Source: Chondrosia reniformis (taxonomy: Eukaryota; Porifera; Demospongiae; Chondrillida; Chondrillidae). From it: DNA of 64,000 nucleotides. Where the stretch lies: contig OX359196.1 in NCBI GenBank assembly GCA_947172415.1, positions 2,606,501 through 2,670,500 on the forward strand. The letters are read 5' to 3'. How positions within the stretch are numbered: the first letter of the stretch is position 1; each line of letters starts with the position of its first letter. The notes under the pieces were generated by a model. It did not search any database. It was not told the origin of the DNA and saw only the letters and a program-made list of their open reading frames with translations. Positions 32,004-47,000 of this stretch are shown here, piece after piece. A program made the position numbers and the translations under genes.

Positions 32004-35000
32004 CTAACAGAATAGAATACATTTATCAGGCTTCATTAACAAGATTATTAAGGTTTAAAGTTTAAAAGTGCATTCAGTGAAATTCTATTAATATGTAACT
32101 GGGATAAGTATTCTCCCTTACTATGTACATAATAGAATAGAATTCGAACGATTTCTTCTAACTGTGTCCAGCATATGTATATATCTTTTTAAAAGATTCA
32201 TCTTTTAAAAATTGAGTGTTTTGAGTGGGAACCAATGTCTATAAAAAGAGAACACCTACAAAGTAACTTCAGTCACTGATCGAAGAAGACCTTCGGGGTC
32301 GAAACGTCTGATGGTTATGGAATTCAACCACCTGCGGTTGCCCTGGCAACGAAGTATATAAGCTACGTATACATATATACCTTACTGAACTTTTATTGGA
32401 TTTGCTTTAGCTCCCGAACCATCCTTGAAGGTTGAACCTATATTCAACAAGTGTACATTCTAAGAGGAACTAATTTTACAGTTTAGAAAAACTTGTATAT
32501 ACCTTTTAAATTTTGTAGTAATTTCATCATCTTTTACAGTATAATATACGTATACCTAATGTATACTGTATACCTATTTATATAGTAAATATTTGCGATG
32601 CTTAGTTTATAAACATAAAAAAATACTGTGAAAATGCAAGGGAAATGTAGTTTTTAGATTTTTGTTTATACTTAAGGGTCGAAACGTCTGACGGTTATGA
32701 AATTCAACCACCTGCAGTTGCCCCGGCAATGGAGTATATAAGCTACATATACTACCTTGCTGAACTTGGAACTGTACTTTTATTTAAATTAGCTCCTTGA
32801 CCATCCTTGAAGGTTGAACCTACGTACATTCACCAAGTGTACATTCTAAGAGGAACAAATTTTACATGTACATTTTAGAAAAAACTTATATACCTTTTAA
32901 ATTTTGTAGTAATTTCATCATCTTTTACAGTACGTATATAATACGTATGTACCTAATGTATACTGTATACCTATTTATATAGTAAATATTTGTGATGCTT
33001 AGTTTATAAACATAAAATTACTTTGAAAATGCAAGGGAAATGTAGTTTTTAGATTTTTGTTTATAAAACAACAAAAAAATATTTGCAAATGAGTTAGTAA
33101 CAATATGGTGATATATTTAATGACAGACCAAACATTAACAGCTTTGCAAGAATATCCCAATTAATGTTGCAAATGTTTTGTTTGAGTTAGTAGTTTCTGA
33201 GGCATTCTTAAGAACCTTAGCAGCTCCTTTAAGTGTCTCTGGAGCAGGGTCGTTGCATAGAAACTGATAAAAGAGACGATTAGACTCAGCTACACTTTGG
33301 GACGACTCCAGTTGTTGCTTTTGTCCTGCACTTATAACATGTTCACGTTCCAGATCAGTGCACACAGCTTTGGCATTACAGAACTTTATGCATCCATCAT
33401 TGTGTTGGTCCAAGAAGTTGATAATTTCTTGTGGGCTTTTTACTGTGTAAACATAAATTCTCGTCTAAATAATATCTTCTTGATATAGAAGTTTCATGTT
33501 TATACAAAAGTCACTAGCCCAAGAATAGATAACTATATAAGTCTCATTCTGTAAGAGGATGATTCTGAAAAGTTATCATATTTCTTAGTCTTTTTAGTGT
33601 ACCAGTTAAATAAGGTTAAATATTCTAAACACTAAACAGAGTATGAACTAGAATAAATTGCGTGTTCATATTTGAGAGGATTAGAGGTATCAGCAGAGGG
33701 TAAGTAATTTAAAGCAACCTTATTGCTAAACGGTGAAGAATGCATGACCAAGGTAAAGTTCAAGAAAAAGACAAAGATTCCCAGGACCACTGATGAAGGG
33801 TGGAATTCCCAGAAGCAGCTGTCTGGCCCAGTGAAGCAGAAGAAGAAAGAGAAGACTCTTCTATCTTCATCCATAGCATGTAGGAAAATGGTGTATTAAA
33901 CTTTTCATATATAAGTAGAATCAAAGTATATACATATATAGAATACCTTGCTGATGTCTTGTTAGAGTTGCTTTAGCTCCTGAATCATCCTTGAAGGTTG
34001 AACCTACATGCAATAGCTGTAGCTTTTAAGAGGAACTAATTTACAGATCAAATAAATTAAAAACTTACCTTTTGTAGAAAGATTACAATGAAAACTGAAA
34101 CCGTCCTTAGATGTAACTCCTTGTAGAGACACATTTCATAAGGTGGATCTTTAGAAGTGGACCCACAATTTGGTACAAGTGTGAGAAATGGAGGATACAT
34201 CTCTACTTTAAAGTCATCTTTTAATTTCTTTTTATTTCCAATTTGATACACAATATCTTCCTTCTCAATCTGTATACAAGGCCAATCCATCATAAATAAG
34301 TGTCACTGAACGGAAACACATGCATTTTGCTAGTTATATCACTTTAATTAACATTCCAAAGGAAGACATATAAAAAGTATAAGTCTTGCATTCCTAATGT
34401 GAATTTGGTATATCTCAGTTGGTACCCATTTTAACTACATATGTATAATAGAGGGCTATACACACAATTCACCTTAAGGACAGACTAAATTAGAAGCAAA
34501 ATTATTTAAGTATATAGATTACTCCTTTAAGTTTGAAAACCTCAAAGTAAATGACCAGCTTTCAAGGTGTCCTTCAAATGGAGACTTCAGTGTATATAAA
34601 TTTTAAGGCATGTAAACCTCAAATACTGGTAGCAAAAATAAAGAAAAGCATCTTTAGACGTTCTACAAGTTGAAAGATGCTTCAACTAAAAGATAAGTTT
34701 GACGCAGTTAGAAGAAATCCATATTCTATAAATATTAGTTAAATTTGGATAATACATTAATTTACCCCTTTTAACCCTTTATGCGCGAGTGACGCATATT
34801 TGCGTCTAATAATTAGGTATGGTCAATAGCGAGTGACGCATATTTGCGTTCAAGGTAACAGCGGCTTATTTGTAGCGCAATCTACAGTGGTACGCGCAAG
34901 TACTGCAGCCGAAACGTTGGTGATACCAAGACTAAAGACGGAGGTTTATTTGAGCGCCTTATTCTGCTTACCACGCTTCACTTGACGGTTTGGTAAACAA

Positions 35001-38000
35001 TTTGTTTGAGGCTACGACGCTTCTCCAATGTTCTAGGGCTTTGAAAAGACTACATAAAGATATACCGTTACAAAAGGATAACCAGGGGTCTTCCTGACCG
35101 AATTTGCTTCCGTAGATAGTCAGAGAAAGCTTCTTATCCGAAGGAACTTAGAAAACATAGCCGTGCTTACTTTCTTCACTAAAAGAGGTAATATCTCGAA
35201 AATTAGAGCATCTTAGAAGCCAATAGAGCAACAAAATATGGCTAAAAATCGGCATCAAAGTTTTACCGTCATAAAGAGTTGCCACATTCCTATGGAGGTG
35301 ACGAATTTTAATTCCTGCCTCATGGTGTCCTCGTGACAATTAAATATCGCTTCTGGAGATTATTACGCCCACGTAATTATCTCGCGCATAAAGGGTTAAG
35401 TTATATACACTATACAGCAATAGTCATTGAAATTCCTCAAAACACATCCATTTTAAACTATTACATGTAGTTGTATATGGAATCCTGTGTACTACCAACC
35501 TGTAAAGGTCCAGTAATTACACCATGGCATCCAGGCTCCAGCTTATACTTCAATATTTCTCCCCCTTCCAAACATTTGAAGTGACAAGACTGTCCAACTC
35601 TGCTAAAAACTTTCCAATACTTTTCTAATATCTAGAAGGATGCATATAAGTTAAGTAAAACCAGAAAACATTTCTAGAAAAAGAAAACACGAACCTGGAT
35701 CCAAACATTATGTTTGTAAGTAGCAGCTATTCGTGTCGTTATACTAGTATCCTTTGACTCCCACTTCCAAGCAGAAGCAAGACACTCAAAAGGATCATTT
35801 AAACGTGAAGCTTTAGTAAAGAGGGTGCAGTGTCCTGTAATGAGGAAATCCCTGCCATTACCTGCACTTCCATAGTCCTCAAATGCAAACTCGTCATTCA
35901 CAGGAGAGTGAGGTGCCATCATCATCTTCACTCTGTCAGCGTCTGCACTCCAGTGAGGAAGGTGGAGGGTGATGGGACTCTTGATGTCTTTACTGTTGTA
36001 GTGGATATACACCACAGGGCTGGCCAGTTTATAACCATCTGGTGCCACCAGAGGTCCATCCATTATAATACCATATCTGATCTGCACCTTCCTCTTCTCA
36101 GCAACAGCTCCCTCTGGTACCTCCAGATGAGTGACATCACTCTCCACCGGTCTGTCCCCTTCTGGTTCCAAACTGAACCTTCTTCCAGTTTGGTCTACTT
36201 GAAGAGACTGTATCCCGAATGGGATCCAACACAGCTGGTCTAATTGCTCTTCATGTTCTGTGCGTTAGAGAATGTAACAGAAGCAGTATTCATACATATG
36301 AGGATGCTTGGGTCCTCCATACACACATACATACAACACTATACACACCTAATTCATGAGGGGAGGGGTCATCAGGTTCTTTTGGATCCAGTGACTCAAA
36401 AACAGAGGCTAGAGAACTCTAACAAAGCAATTGATACATAATATTTAGTAACTACTAAATGACAATGTAGTTTTAATTGACACTTTCTTACTTACCTTCT
36501 GAAGTATCTTTTGTTTCTCAGAGAAAGTTGTTACAGAGTCCATAAACTTTGATTTCATTGACTCAATCGATTTGGGAGACTTCAATTGTTCGGTACCAAA
36601 AATGGCTACAATCATTAAAATTAATTACTCTTAATTATTTAATAATGAACTTTCACAATTATGTAGTTAAACTTACTGTCATCATATTCTTCTGGTGACA
36701 ATATGCTACTAGACTGTATATGTGTGGGAAGATGAGACATTAAATAACTTATATATAGTTAATAAAGGCATGTATTCTAGCACACAAAGTAATGGCAGAA
36801 ACTGCTGCTTGATTATATTATTAGTTTTATTACTAAAGCATAATATTAGCAATTTTATTAAACCAGCTATTTAGTGACCTTAAAATTCAGCATTATTAAA
36901 CTTTCCAAACTGAGTTTTACAAATTAATTATCACTATGTACATACATTGTAAATAGTCAACTGAAATATGGGAATGTATGCTGTTTAGTGGATTAATGTT
37001 CAAATTTATGACAATTGTCTGTGTGAACTGTAAAGACTAACCTAGCTACAAACTGTTTGATAGTATTGTAGCAAAACAAAATCTGCCAAGTCAGGGCAGT
37101 AAGCATCATTGACAAAATCCTGAATGGAAACACTTGTAACAGTAGTATGTATATTCACCTTTGTCTGAAGGTGTGGAGTTGAAAGGGAGGTCATATAGCC
37201 ATGTGTCCTGAAGGTAGTTGCATGTCGAGGTTGATATATTCTACTACTTGCAGCTTGCTTAGCATGTTGAATTGCTGAAAAATCTTTATCCTTCAATATT
37301 CTCTTAAATTCCTCTTCTTTCAACTTATCTTCCCAAAACATTTTTATGATTTCTAGAGTGAAATATTATACTAGAATGTGCACAAGTAAACAGTATAAAA
37401 TTAAAAGTACACATTAAGGAAACTCCTGCAGTGTAACCACTTTGACTGTAGAAGTGTCTTGTTAACATTTCCACTACCCATACCTACCTATATATAGCCA
37501 GTATAACTACTCAATGATTGATGCACTTGCATATATACAACCCTAGTCGCTAGCTTCAACTAATACTTCAGTTGAGTTGTGAAAATTTATACTCTATCAT
37601 ACTCACTTAAACACCATTCATCATATACACTTAACTTAAAATCTAATAAGATGATCGACCATCTAATGCAGTCAGATAAACTAGATCCTAATGGTGACCT
37701 GATACAGCAGGATGCAGAATTCAGATATTATAACTTATCTATAATGTTTGCTCATCATATGTGACTGACCATGATAAAAGGTATACATACATATTTTTGC
37801 AACTTTATCAAAATTTTACTTAATAGAAGAATGCCTTTTTAATCGTATTTATGGATATAACCAAATGTATATATGTCAATTTAAGCTGCCATTGAGAAAA
37901 TGGAACAAATTTAAAACTTTAATGTTTAATTTCTTGTTTATGCAATAGCAAACAATTCATTAATGTATATGATACTTCCGATTGTGGTATTCATGGAAAT

Positions 38001-41000
38001 TCTATTGAATGATACCAAGAACACATTTCTGTTGGAAACCAAAAGTGTATACCTATTAGCATGACTAAGAAAATGTACACATTGAAATATACTTAACAGA
38101 ATATTGACTTATTCTTTGTGGATACTCTCTTGTACTAACCTTCTAACTTCTTCCCTAACTCAGAGGGTTCACCAAATATTCGATGGTATGCCCATTCTAC
38201 AGAATCTGACATAGATCCATAATAGTAAAAGTCTTTAAGTCTGTCAGTAAAGTGTCCTCTTGCTGTAGTATTTTCTGTATATTTCCCAACTTCTCCAATT
38301 ACAACTAATGGAAGGACCATGCAGGAATAGGATGTAAAGATTGCTTCAACATTAGAGGTTCAGTGGATAACACTTTCCCTAACCTTTCAATTTCTGCAAC
38401 AATACACCTTCTTCATGGATATCATAGTACTGTTTAAATTTGATATTATTAAAGGAAATAATCTCTGCAACCACCAAAGAGACTGTATGAAGAAATGAAA
38501 CCATTACCCTCACACATTCAGTAATCATACATCACTTGTATACTTACAATAAAGGTGGGATGGTAGCTTCTGTAGAATTTGTAATCTGTTCAGGTATCCT
38601 TTACTAGTCAGATCAACAAGAGCTCCAGGCAGATGTAAATCTTTACTTTGATACAATACTTTGGACAGAACTGTATCAATGTTGTACATGTAATAGAAAT
38701 GTCATATTAATTGAGCATCAAATGATAATCAATTGGAAATTAAGTGATTGTAAACACATTCATAATAACGAACTACTTTGCTGAATTGATTTTGATAGAT
38801 TTATAAATTGATTTATCAAAAGCAGAATAATTGAATACTTAGTACATTCTCATTTTGACATTACAAAGGTTATGAATAGACACGGGTAAAGTATACAATT
38901 TAGCTCAATTGTGGCAGCTTAACTGAACATGTAAGGTTGACAGTGTTACACACAGGTTACTCCAGCTAACAGACTGACTCACCTTGTAATGCTTGAAAGG
39001 CCTTCCTGTCAAAGTGCTCCTTTTCAAGAAACTGAATCACTTCTTTGATATCCTCAATTGGCTTAACCCACAGACATGACACTAACCTCCGATTCCATTC
39101 CCATTCCCATTCCCATTCCCATCTATCTGAGATTAAATATTTGCACTCATCCTCATCCAAGACCTTTGCTTTGTGTTGACAATACAGCAGAACTGATAAA
39201 GAGAGCAGTTGTGGTTAGTACCAGTGATACATTTTAAAATTGAACTTTACTGAACTCCACTCAAGCTGTATATACTGAAAGGTTTAGCATTTTAAACCAT
39301 GCAATTTTACTTTTGAGATATCATTTATTTTGTGTAATTATTACTTCATTATAATGGTCCAGAGATTATATCTGAAAATTAAAATTAAAATGTATGGCTA
39401 TTCCCAATTTCACTTGTGTCAATACATGTTTATGCAGAACAGTTTTTGAAAGTTACATTATCAATATATACTTATACAGACTGAGTCTTAGTGGCTATTT
39501 AGTATCTGAAACACATGAAGTCTACTTTAACTCTAGTACATAATACGTAAAATAAAGAATACATATTACGCATATTAATTACCTAAGTTTACTTATAGTG
39601 TTATTTCATTTCATAGAAAACATTCTTAAAATATTATGCAAGCTGTTGAGGCATGCACCTTGTATCCTACTATCGACACTCTCTAGATTAGCTGAAGATA
39701 ATATGCTTGCTATACCATTCTGCCACCTCATAGCTAGATTTGTCCATAATTGGGTGCTTTCTCAATACATGCATAAAAGAATTTGATGCTTCACTACATT
39801 CTTAAATTCTTACATTAGAAACGTTTAATCTTCTACAAGACCTTGCACATTTGGGGTCCCATGCCATATTCAACAAATCACATTATTGTAATAAAATCCA
39901 CAAACATTTATAAACTTGGAACTATTTCACAACAGTAAGATCACAACACAGGATCAAATGTCAGGTTTCAGAAGACATGAAACCTATTTGAAACTTCTTG
40001 AACAGCCAGGTTTCAAAGGGTGCTCAAGCGTGTGCTAATAGATTAATTTCACATCTTGCAAATTTTAACAGCCCCCTTTCATTCAGTTTTATACTTATTT
40101 TAATACCTTTTGAAACCTGGCTGTTCAAAGAGTTTCAAATACGTAGGTTTCATGCCTTCTGAAACCTGACATTTGATCCTGTGCAATTACATAAGAATAT
40201 GTAAACTCAGAGTAACTTACTCTTCAAACACAGCAAGTAATCACTGCCAAACCTCTCCTTCTCAAGGAACTGGACTATTTCTTGGATATTATTAATTGGT
40301 TTGAGAGTCAAATGAGATACAAGCTTCCCTTTCCAATCTCCTCTAGCTAAAGCTATATCTTTACACTCTTCTTCACTCAGGACTTTGTCTTCATGATGAA
40401 AATGATGCAAAACTGTTGAAAGAGCAAACATTTTACTGACACAGATGAAAAGAAGACAGAGTCAATGTAACCTTGAATAACTCATTAACAGGTGCACATA
40501 CTTTATACTCAAACTGAAGTGACTTTACAAAATAACATGAAACACACTGACACATACATTAGTGGAGAGACATTATTTTAACTATAGTGCTATCACATTT
40601 CATTAGAAAACATCCTTTAATATTACGCAAGTCGTTGAGGCATGCACCTTGTATCCTACTATCGACACTATCTAGATTAGCTGAAGATAATATGCTTGCT
40701 ATACCATTCTTCCACCTCATAGCTAGATTTGTCCATAATCGGGTGCTTTCTCAATACATGTATAAAAGAATTTGATGTTTTACTATATTCTCAAATTACA
40801 TTAGAAACGTTTAATCTTCTACAAGAGCTTGCACATTTGGGAACCCATGCCATATTCAACAAATCACATTAATGTAATAAAATCCATAACATTCTACACA
40901 CATCTAAACTTGGAACTGTTTCACAACAGTAAGAACACAATTACATAAGAATATGTATACTCAGAGTAACTTACTCTTCAAACACTGTAAGTAATCACTG

Positions 41001-44000
41001 TAAAACCTCTCCTTCTCAAGGAATTGGACTGTTTCTTGGATATTTTCAATTGCTTTGACAGACAAATGAAATACAAGCCTCTTTTTCCAATCTACTCCAG
41101 CTAAAGCTATATCTTTACACTCCTCTTCACTTAGGACTTTGGCTTCATGACGAAAATGATGCAAAACTGTTGAAAGAGTAAACATTTTATTGACACAGAT
41201 GAAAAGAAGACAGAGTCAATGCAACCTTGAATAACTCATTAACAGGTGCACATACCTTTATACTCAAACTGAAGTGACTTTACAAAATAACATGAAACAC
41301 ACTGACATATACATTAGTGGAGAGACATTAGTTTAACTATACTGCTATCTCATAGTGTTATCTCACTTCATAGAAAACATCCTTTAATATTATGCAAGCC
41401 GTTGAGGCATGCACCTTGTATCCTACTATCGACACTATCTAGATTAGCTCAGATAAAATGCTTGCTCTACCATTCTCCCACCTCATAACTAGATTTGTAC
41501 ATAATCGGGTGCTTTCTCAATACATGTATAAAAGAATCTGATGTTTCACTACATTCTTAAATTCTTACATTAGAAACGTTTAATCTTCTGCAAGAGCTTG
41601 CACATTTGGGGTTCCATGCCATATTCAACAAATCACATTAATGTAATATGTAAATTCCATAACATTCTACAAACATTTAAACTTGGAACTGTTTCACAAC
41701 AGTAAGTTCACAATTACATAAGAATATGTATACTCAGAGTAACTTACTCTTCAAACACTGCAGGTAATCACTGCCAAACCTCTCTTTCTCAAGGAACTGG
41801 ACTGTTTCTTGGATATTTTCAATTGGCTTGACAGACAGATGAGATACAAGCTTCCTTTCCCAATCTCCTCTAGCTAAAGCTATATCTTTACACTCCTCTT
41901 CACTTAGGACTTTGTCTTCATGACGAAAATGATGCAAAACTGTTGAAAGAGCAAACATTTTACTGACACAGATGAAAAGAAGAGAGTCAATGTAACCTTG
42001 AATAACTCATTAACAGGTGCACATACCTTTATACTCAAACTGAAGTGACTTTACAAAATATATAACATGAAACACACTGACACATACATTAGTGGAGAGA
42101 CATTAGTTTAACTATAGTGTTATCTCATTTCATTAGAAAACATCATTCAATATTACGCAAGTCATTGAGGCATGCACCTTGTATCCTACTATCAACACTA
42201 TCTACATTAGCTGAAGAGAATATGCTTGCTATACCATTCTTCCATCTCATAACTAGATTTGTACATAATTGGGTGCTTTCTCAATACATGCATGTATAAA
42301 GGAATTTGAAGTTTCACCACATTCTTAAAGTCTTACATTAGAAACACTTAATATTCTAGAAGAACTTATACATTTGGGGTTCCATGCCATATTCAACAAA
42401 TCACATTAATGTCATAAAATCCAAAACATTCTAAAAATATTAAACCTTGGAACTGTTTCACAACAGTAAGAACACAATTACATAAGAATTATGTATACTC
42501 AGAGTAACTTACTCTTCAAATACGGCAAGAAATAACTGTCAAACCTTTCCTTCTCAAGGAACTGGACTGTTTCTTGCATATTTTTAATTGGTTTGAGAGT
42601 CAAATGAGATACAAGCTTCCTTTTCCAATCTACTCCAGCTAAAGCTATATCTTTACACTCCTCTTCATTTAGGACTTTGGCATCAGGACGAAATGATGCA
42701 AAACTGTTGAAAGAGCAAACATTTTACTGACACAGATGAAAAGAAGACAGAGTCAATGCAACCTTGAATAACTCATTAACAGGTGCACATACCTTTATAC
42801 TCAAACTGAAGTGACTTTACAAAATAACATGAAACACACTGACAAATACATTAGTGGAGAGACACTATTTTAACTAGGTTTACTTAAGTCTTAATTATGA
42901 TCTCATTTCATTAGAAAACATTCTTAAAATATTATGCATACCGTTGAAGCATGCACCTTGTATCCTACTATAGACACTATCTAGATTAACTGAAGATAAT
43001 ATGCTTGCTTTACCATTCTGCCACCTCATAGCTAGATTTGTCCATAATCGGGTGCTTTCTCAATACATGTATAAAAGAACTTAATGTTTTACTATATTCT
43101 TAAATTACATTAGAAACGTTTAATCTTCTACAAGACCTTGCACATTTGGGGACCCATACCATATTCAACAAATCACATTAATGTAATAAAATCCATAACA
43201 TTCTACACACATCTAAACTTGGAACTGTTTCACAACAGTAAGATCACAATTACATATAAGAATATATATACTCAGAGTAACTTACTCTTCAAATACGGTA
43301 AGAAATAACTATCAAACCTCTCCTCCTCAAGGAACTGGACTGTTTCGTGGATATTTTCAATTGCTTTGAGAGACAAATGAAATACAAGCTTCCTTTCCCA
43401 ATCTACTCCAGCTAAAGCTATATCTTTACACTCCTCTTCATTTAGGACTTTGGCTTCATGACGAAAATGATGCAAAACTGTTGAAAGAGCAAACATTTTA
43501 CTGACACAGATGAAAAGAAGACAGAGTAAATGCAACCTTGAATAACTCATTAACAGGTGCACATACCTTTACACTCAAACTGAAGTGACTTTACAAAATA
43601 ACATGAAACACACTGACACATACATTAGTGGAGAGACATTATTTTAACTATGTTTACTTATAGTCTTAATTATGATCTCATTTCATTAGAAAACATTCTT
43701 AAAATATTATGCAAGCCGTTGAAGCATGTACCTTGTATCCTACTATCGACACTATCTAGATTAGCTGAAGATAATATGCTTGCTATACCATTCTGCCACC
43801 TCATAACTAGATTTGTACATAATTGGGTGCTTTCTCAATACATGTATAAAAGAACTTGAAGTTTCACCACATTCTTAAAGTCTTACATTAGAAACAATTA
43901 ATATTCTAGAAGAACTTGTACATTTGGGGTTCCATGCCATATTCAACAAATAACATTAATGTAACAAAATCCATAACATTCTACACACATCTAAACTTGG

Positions 44001-47000
44001 AACTGTTTCATAACAGTAAGATCACAATTACATAAGAATAAGTATACTCAGAGTAACTTACTCTTCAAATACGGCAAGAAATAACTATCAAACCTCTTCT
44101 TCTCAAGGAACTGGACTGTTTCGTGGATATTTTCAATTGCTTTGAGAGACAAATAAAATACAAGCTTCCTTTCCCAAACTCCTTCAGCTAAAGCTATATC
44201 TTTACACTCCTCTTCACTTAGGACTTTGTCTTCATGACGAAAATGATGCAAAACTGTTGAAAGAGCAAACATTTTACTGACACAGATGAAAAGAAGAGAG
44301 TCAATGTAACCTTGAATAACTCATTAACAGGTGCACATATCTTTTATACTCAAACTGAAGTGACTTTACAAAATATATAACATGAAACACACTGACACAT
44401 ACATTAGTGGAGAGACATTAGTTTAACTATAGTGTTATCTCATTTCATTAGAAAACATCATTCAATATTACGCAAGTCGTTGAGGCATGCACCTTGTATC
44501 CTACTATCGACACTATCTAGATTAGCTGAAGATAATATGCTTGCTATACCATTCTGCCACTTCATAACTAGATTTGTACATAATTGGGGGCTTTCTCAAT
44601 ACATGCATGTATAAAGGAATTTGAAGTTTCACCATATTCTTGAAGTCTTACATTAGAAACACTTAATATTCTAGAAGAACTTATACATTTGGGGTTCCAT
44701 GCCATATTCAACAAATCACATTAATGTAATAAAATCCATAACATTCTAAAAACATTAAACCTTGCACAGGTGCCATATGACTGATCTGCGTGTTTTTACA
44801 TTTTTTTATAAACACTTTTTAAAGCAAGTTTCGTTCTAACAGAAACGATTTGCTAACTTAAACTGGTATACATCGAAGTGCTTATTTAAATGTCAGCGAA
44901 ATGAAAAATTTGAGCGAGATTGAACAACCAATATCGAAGATATAACGAGTTAAAAAGGGCCGATTTTAAATCTCTCAGACACTATGCACTTAGTCTAGGA
45001 AAAAGCTAGAACTATGTTCTATACTTTATTGGAAAGGTTACAATGTATTCTAACAAAATTAAGAAGTCCGTTTCGATTCGCACATCCGTTGAGAAGAAAA
45101 CTGTGAAAATACACTTTTAATAGATTAGTAAATCCTATTTAATCTTTCATATCTTGGAAAATAAAGCTCAGACGCAAACGGACTTCTTAATTCTTACTAA
45201 ATGACACTCACTGAACCCATTGAAGCTGACTACACGACTATGAGGATCTTCTAACTTAAGCGCATAGGCAATTTTCCTTCACTTCTGCAACAGACGCCAT
45301 TTCTTAACATTTAAATCATATTCATTAGCAAATAAGTTTATTCATGGGATGATTTACACATTTGAAACGCAAACGGTGAAATTTTATAGCCGGATGTTAA
45401 TATTGCGCAAATCCTAAGTTGTGTAACTGGTATACATGTATGTATGTATGTTGACGCAAGTGATCGAGGATCGCCGTAAGGTGTTATTCACACTAAGGAT
45501 CGCCAATTTCCGAATTTTCGTCTACAACAGAGAAGATTATACCCCCCAAAAAAGGCAAGAGGGATATCAGTCAATAATCAGATTGCTCTGAAGTTCAACT
45601 GCGGCTTTGCAAGAGTTGCTGCATACGAATTATTCGTTAACAAAAGGTACGTAAAAAGTAAGTATTCGACGATAGCCAGAGAAGTGAATCATTTTATAGC
45701 TTTACATTAATTGTATAATACAATACGTACGAAGTGAGACGATTAAATAAAACATTAATAGGATACGAAGTGAGACGATTATAAGACAATGATACGAAGC
45801 GAGATGATTATATACGATATGTAAATCAATTAAGCCAAAGGATGCTATTTAACAATGGACGATTTTAAATTCCTTCCGGTGTGTAACCGATAACACTAAA
45901 TGACGCATTCACTCTTAACGATTGAAAACGAAAATTCTTTATTAATTAGCGCTTGTTACGTGTTGATCGCTATAAGGCAGCCTATCCCTAAGGAACAGTC
46001 ATAAGGTACCAGTGTGGAACTGTTTCACAACAGTAAGAACACAATTATTTAAGAATATGTATACTCAGAGTAACTTACTCTTCAAATACGGCAAGAAATA
46101 ACTGTCAAACCTTTCCTTCTCAAGGAACTGGACTGTTTCTTGGATATTTTTAATTGGTTTGAGAGTCAAATGAGATACAAGCTTCCTTTTCCAATCTACT
46201 CCAGCTAAAGCTATATCTTTACACTCCTCTTCATTTAGGACTTTGGCTTCATGACGAAAATGATGCAAAACTGTTGAAAGAGCAAACATTTTACCGACAC
46301 AGATGAAAAGAAGACAGAGTCAATGCAACCTTGAATAACTCATTAACAGGTGCACATACCTTTATACTCAAACTGAAGTGACTTTACAAAATAACATGAA
46401 ACACACTGACACATACATTAGTGGAGAGACACTATTTTAACTAGGTTTACTTAAGTCTTAATTATGATCTCATTTCATTAGAAAACATTCTTAAAATATT
46501 ATGCATACCATTGAAGCATGCACCTTGTATCCTACTATAGACACTATCTAGATTAGCTGAAGATAATATGCTTGCTTTACCATTCTGCCACCCCATAGCT
46601 AGATTTGTCCATAATCGGGTGCTTTCTCAATACATGTATAAAAGAACTTGATGTTTTACTATATTCTTAAATTACATTAGAAACATTTAATCTTCTACAA
46701 GACCTTGCACATTTGGGGACCCATGCCATATTCAACAAATCACATTAATGTAATAAAATCCATAACATTCTACACACATCTAAACTTGGAACTGTTTCAC
46801 AACAGTAAGATCACAATTACATATAAGAATATATATACTCAGAGTAACTTACTCTTCAAATACGGTAAGAAATAACTATCAAACCTCTCCTCCTCAAGGA
46901 ACTGGACTGTTTCTTGGATATTTTCAATTGCTTTGAGAGACAAATGAAATACAAGCTTCCTTTCCCAATCTACTCCAGCTAAAGCTATATCTTTACACTC

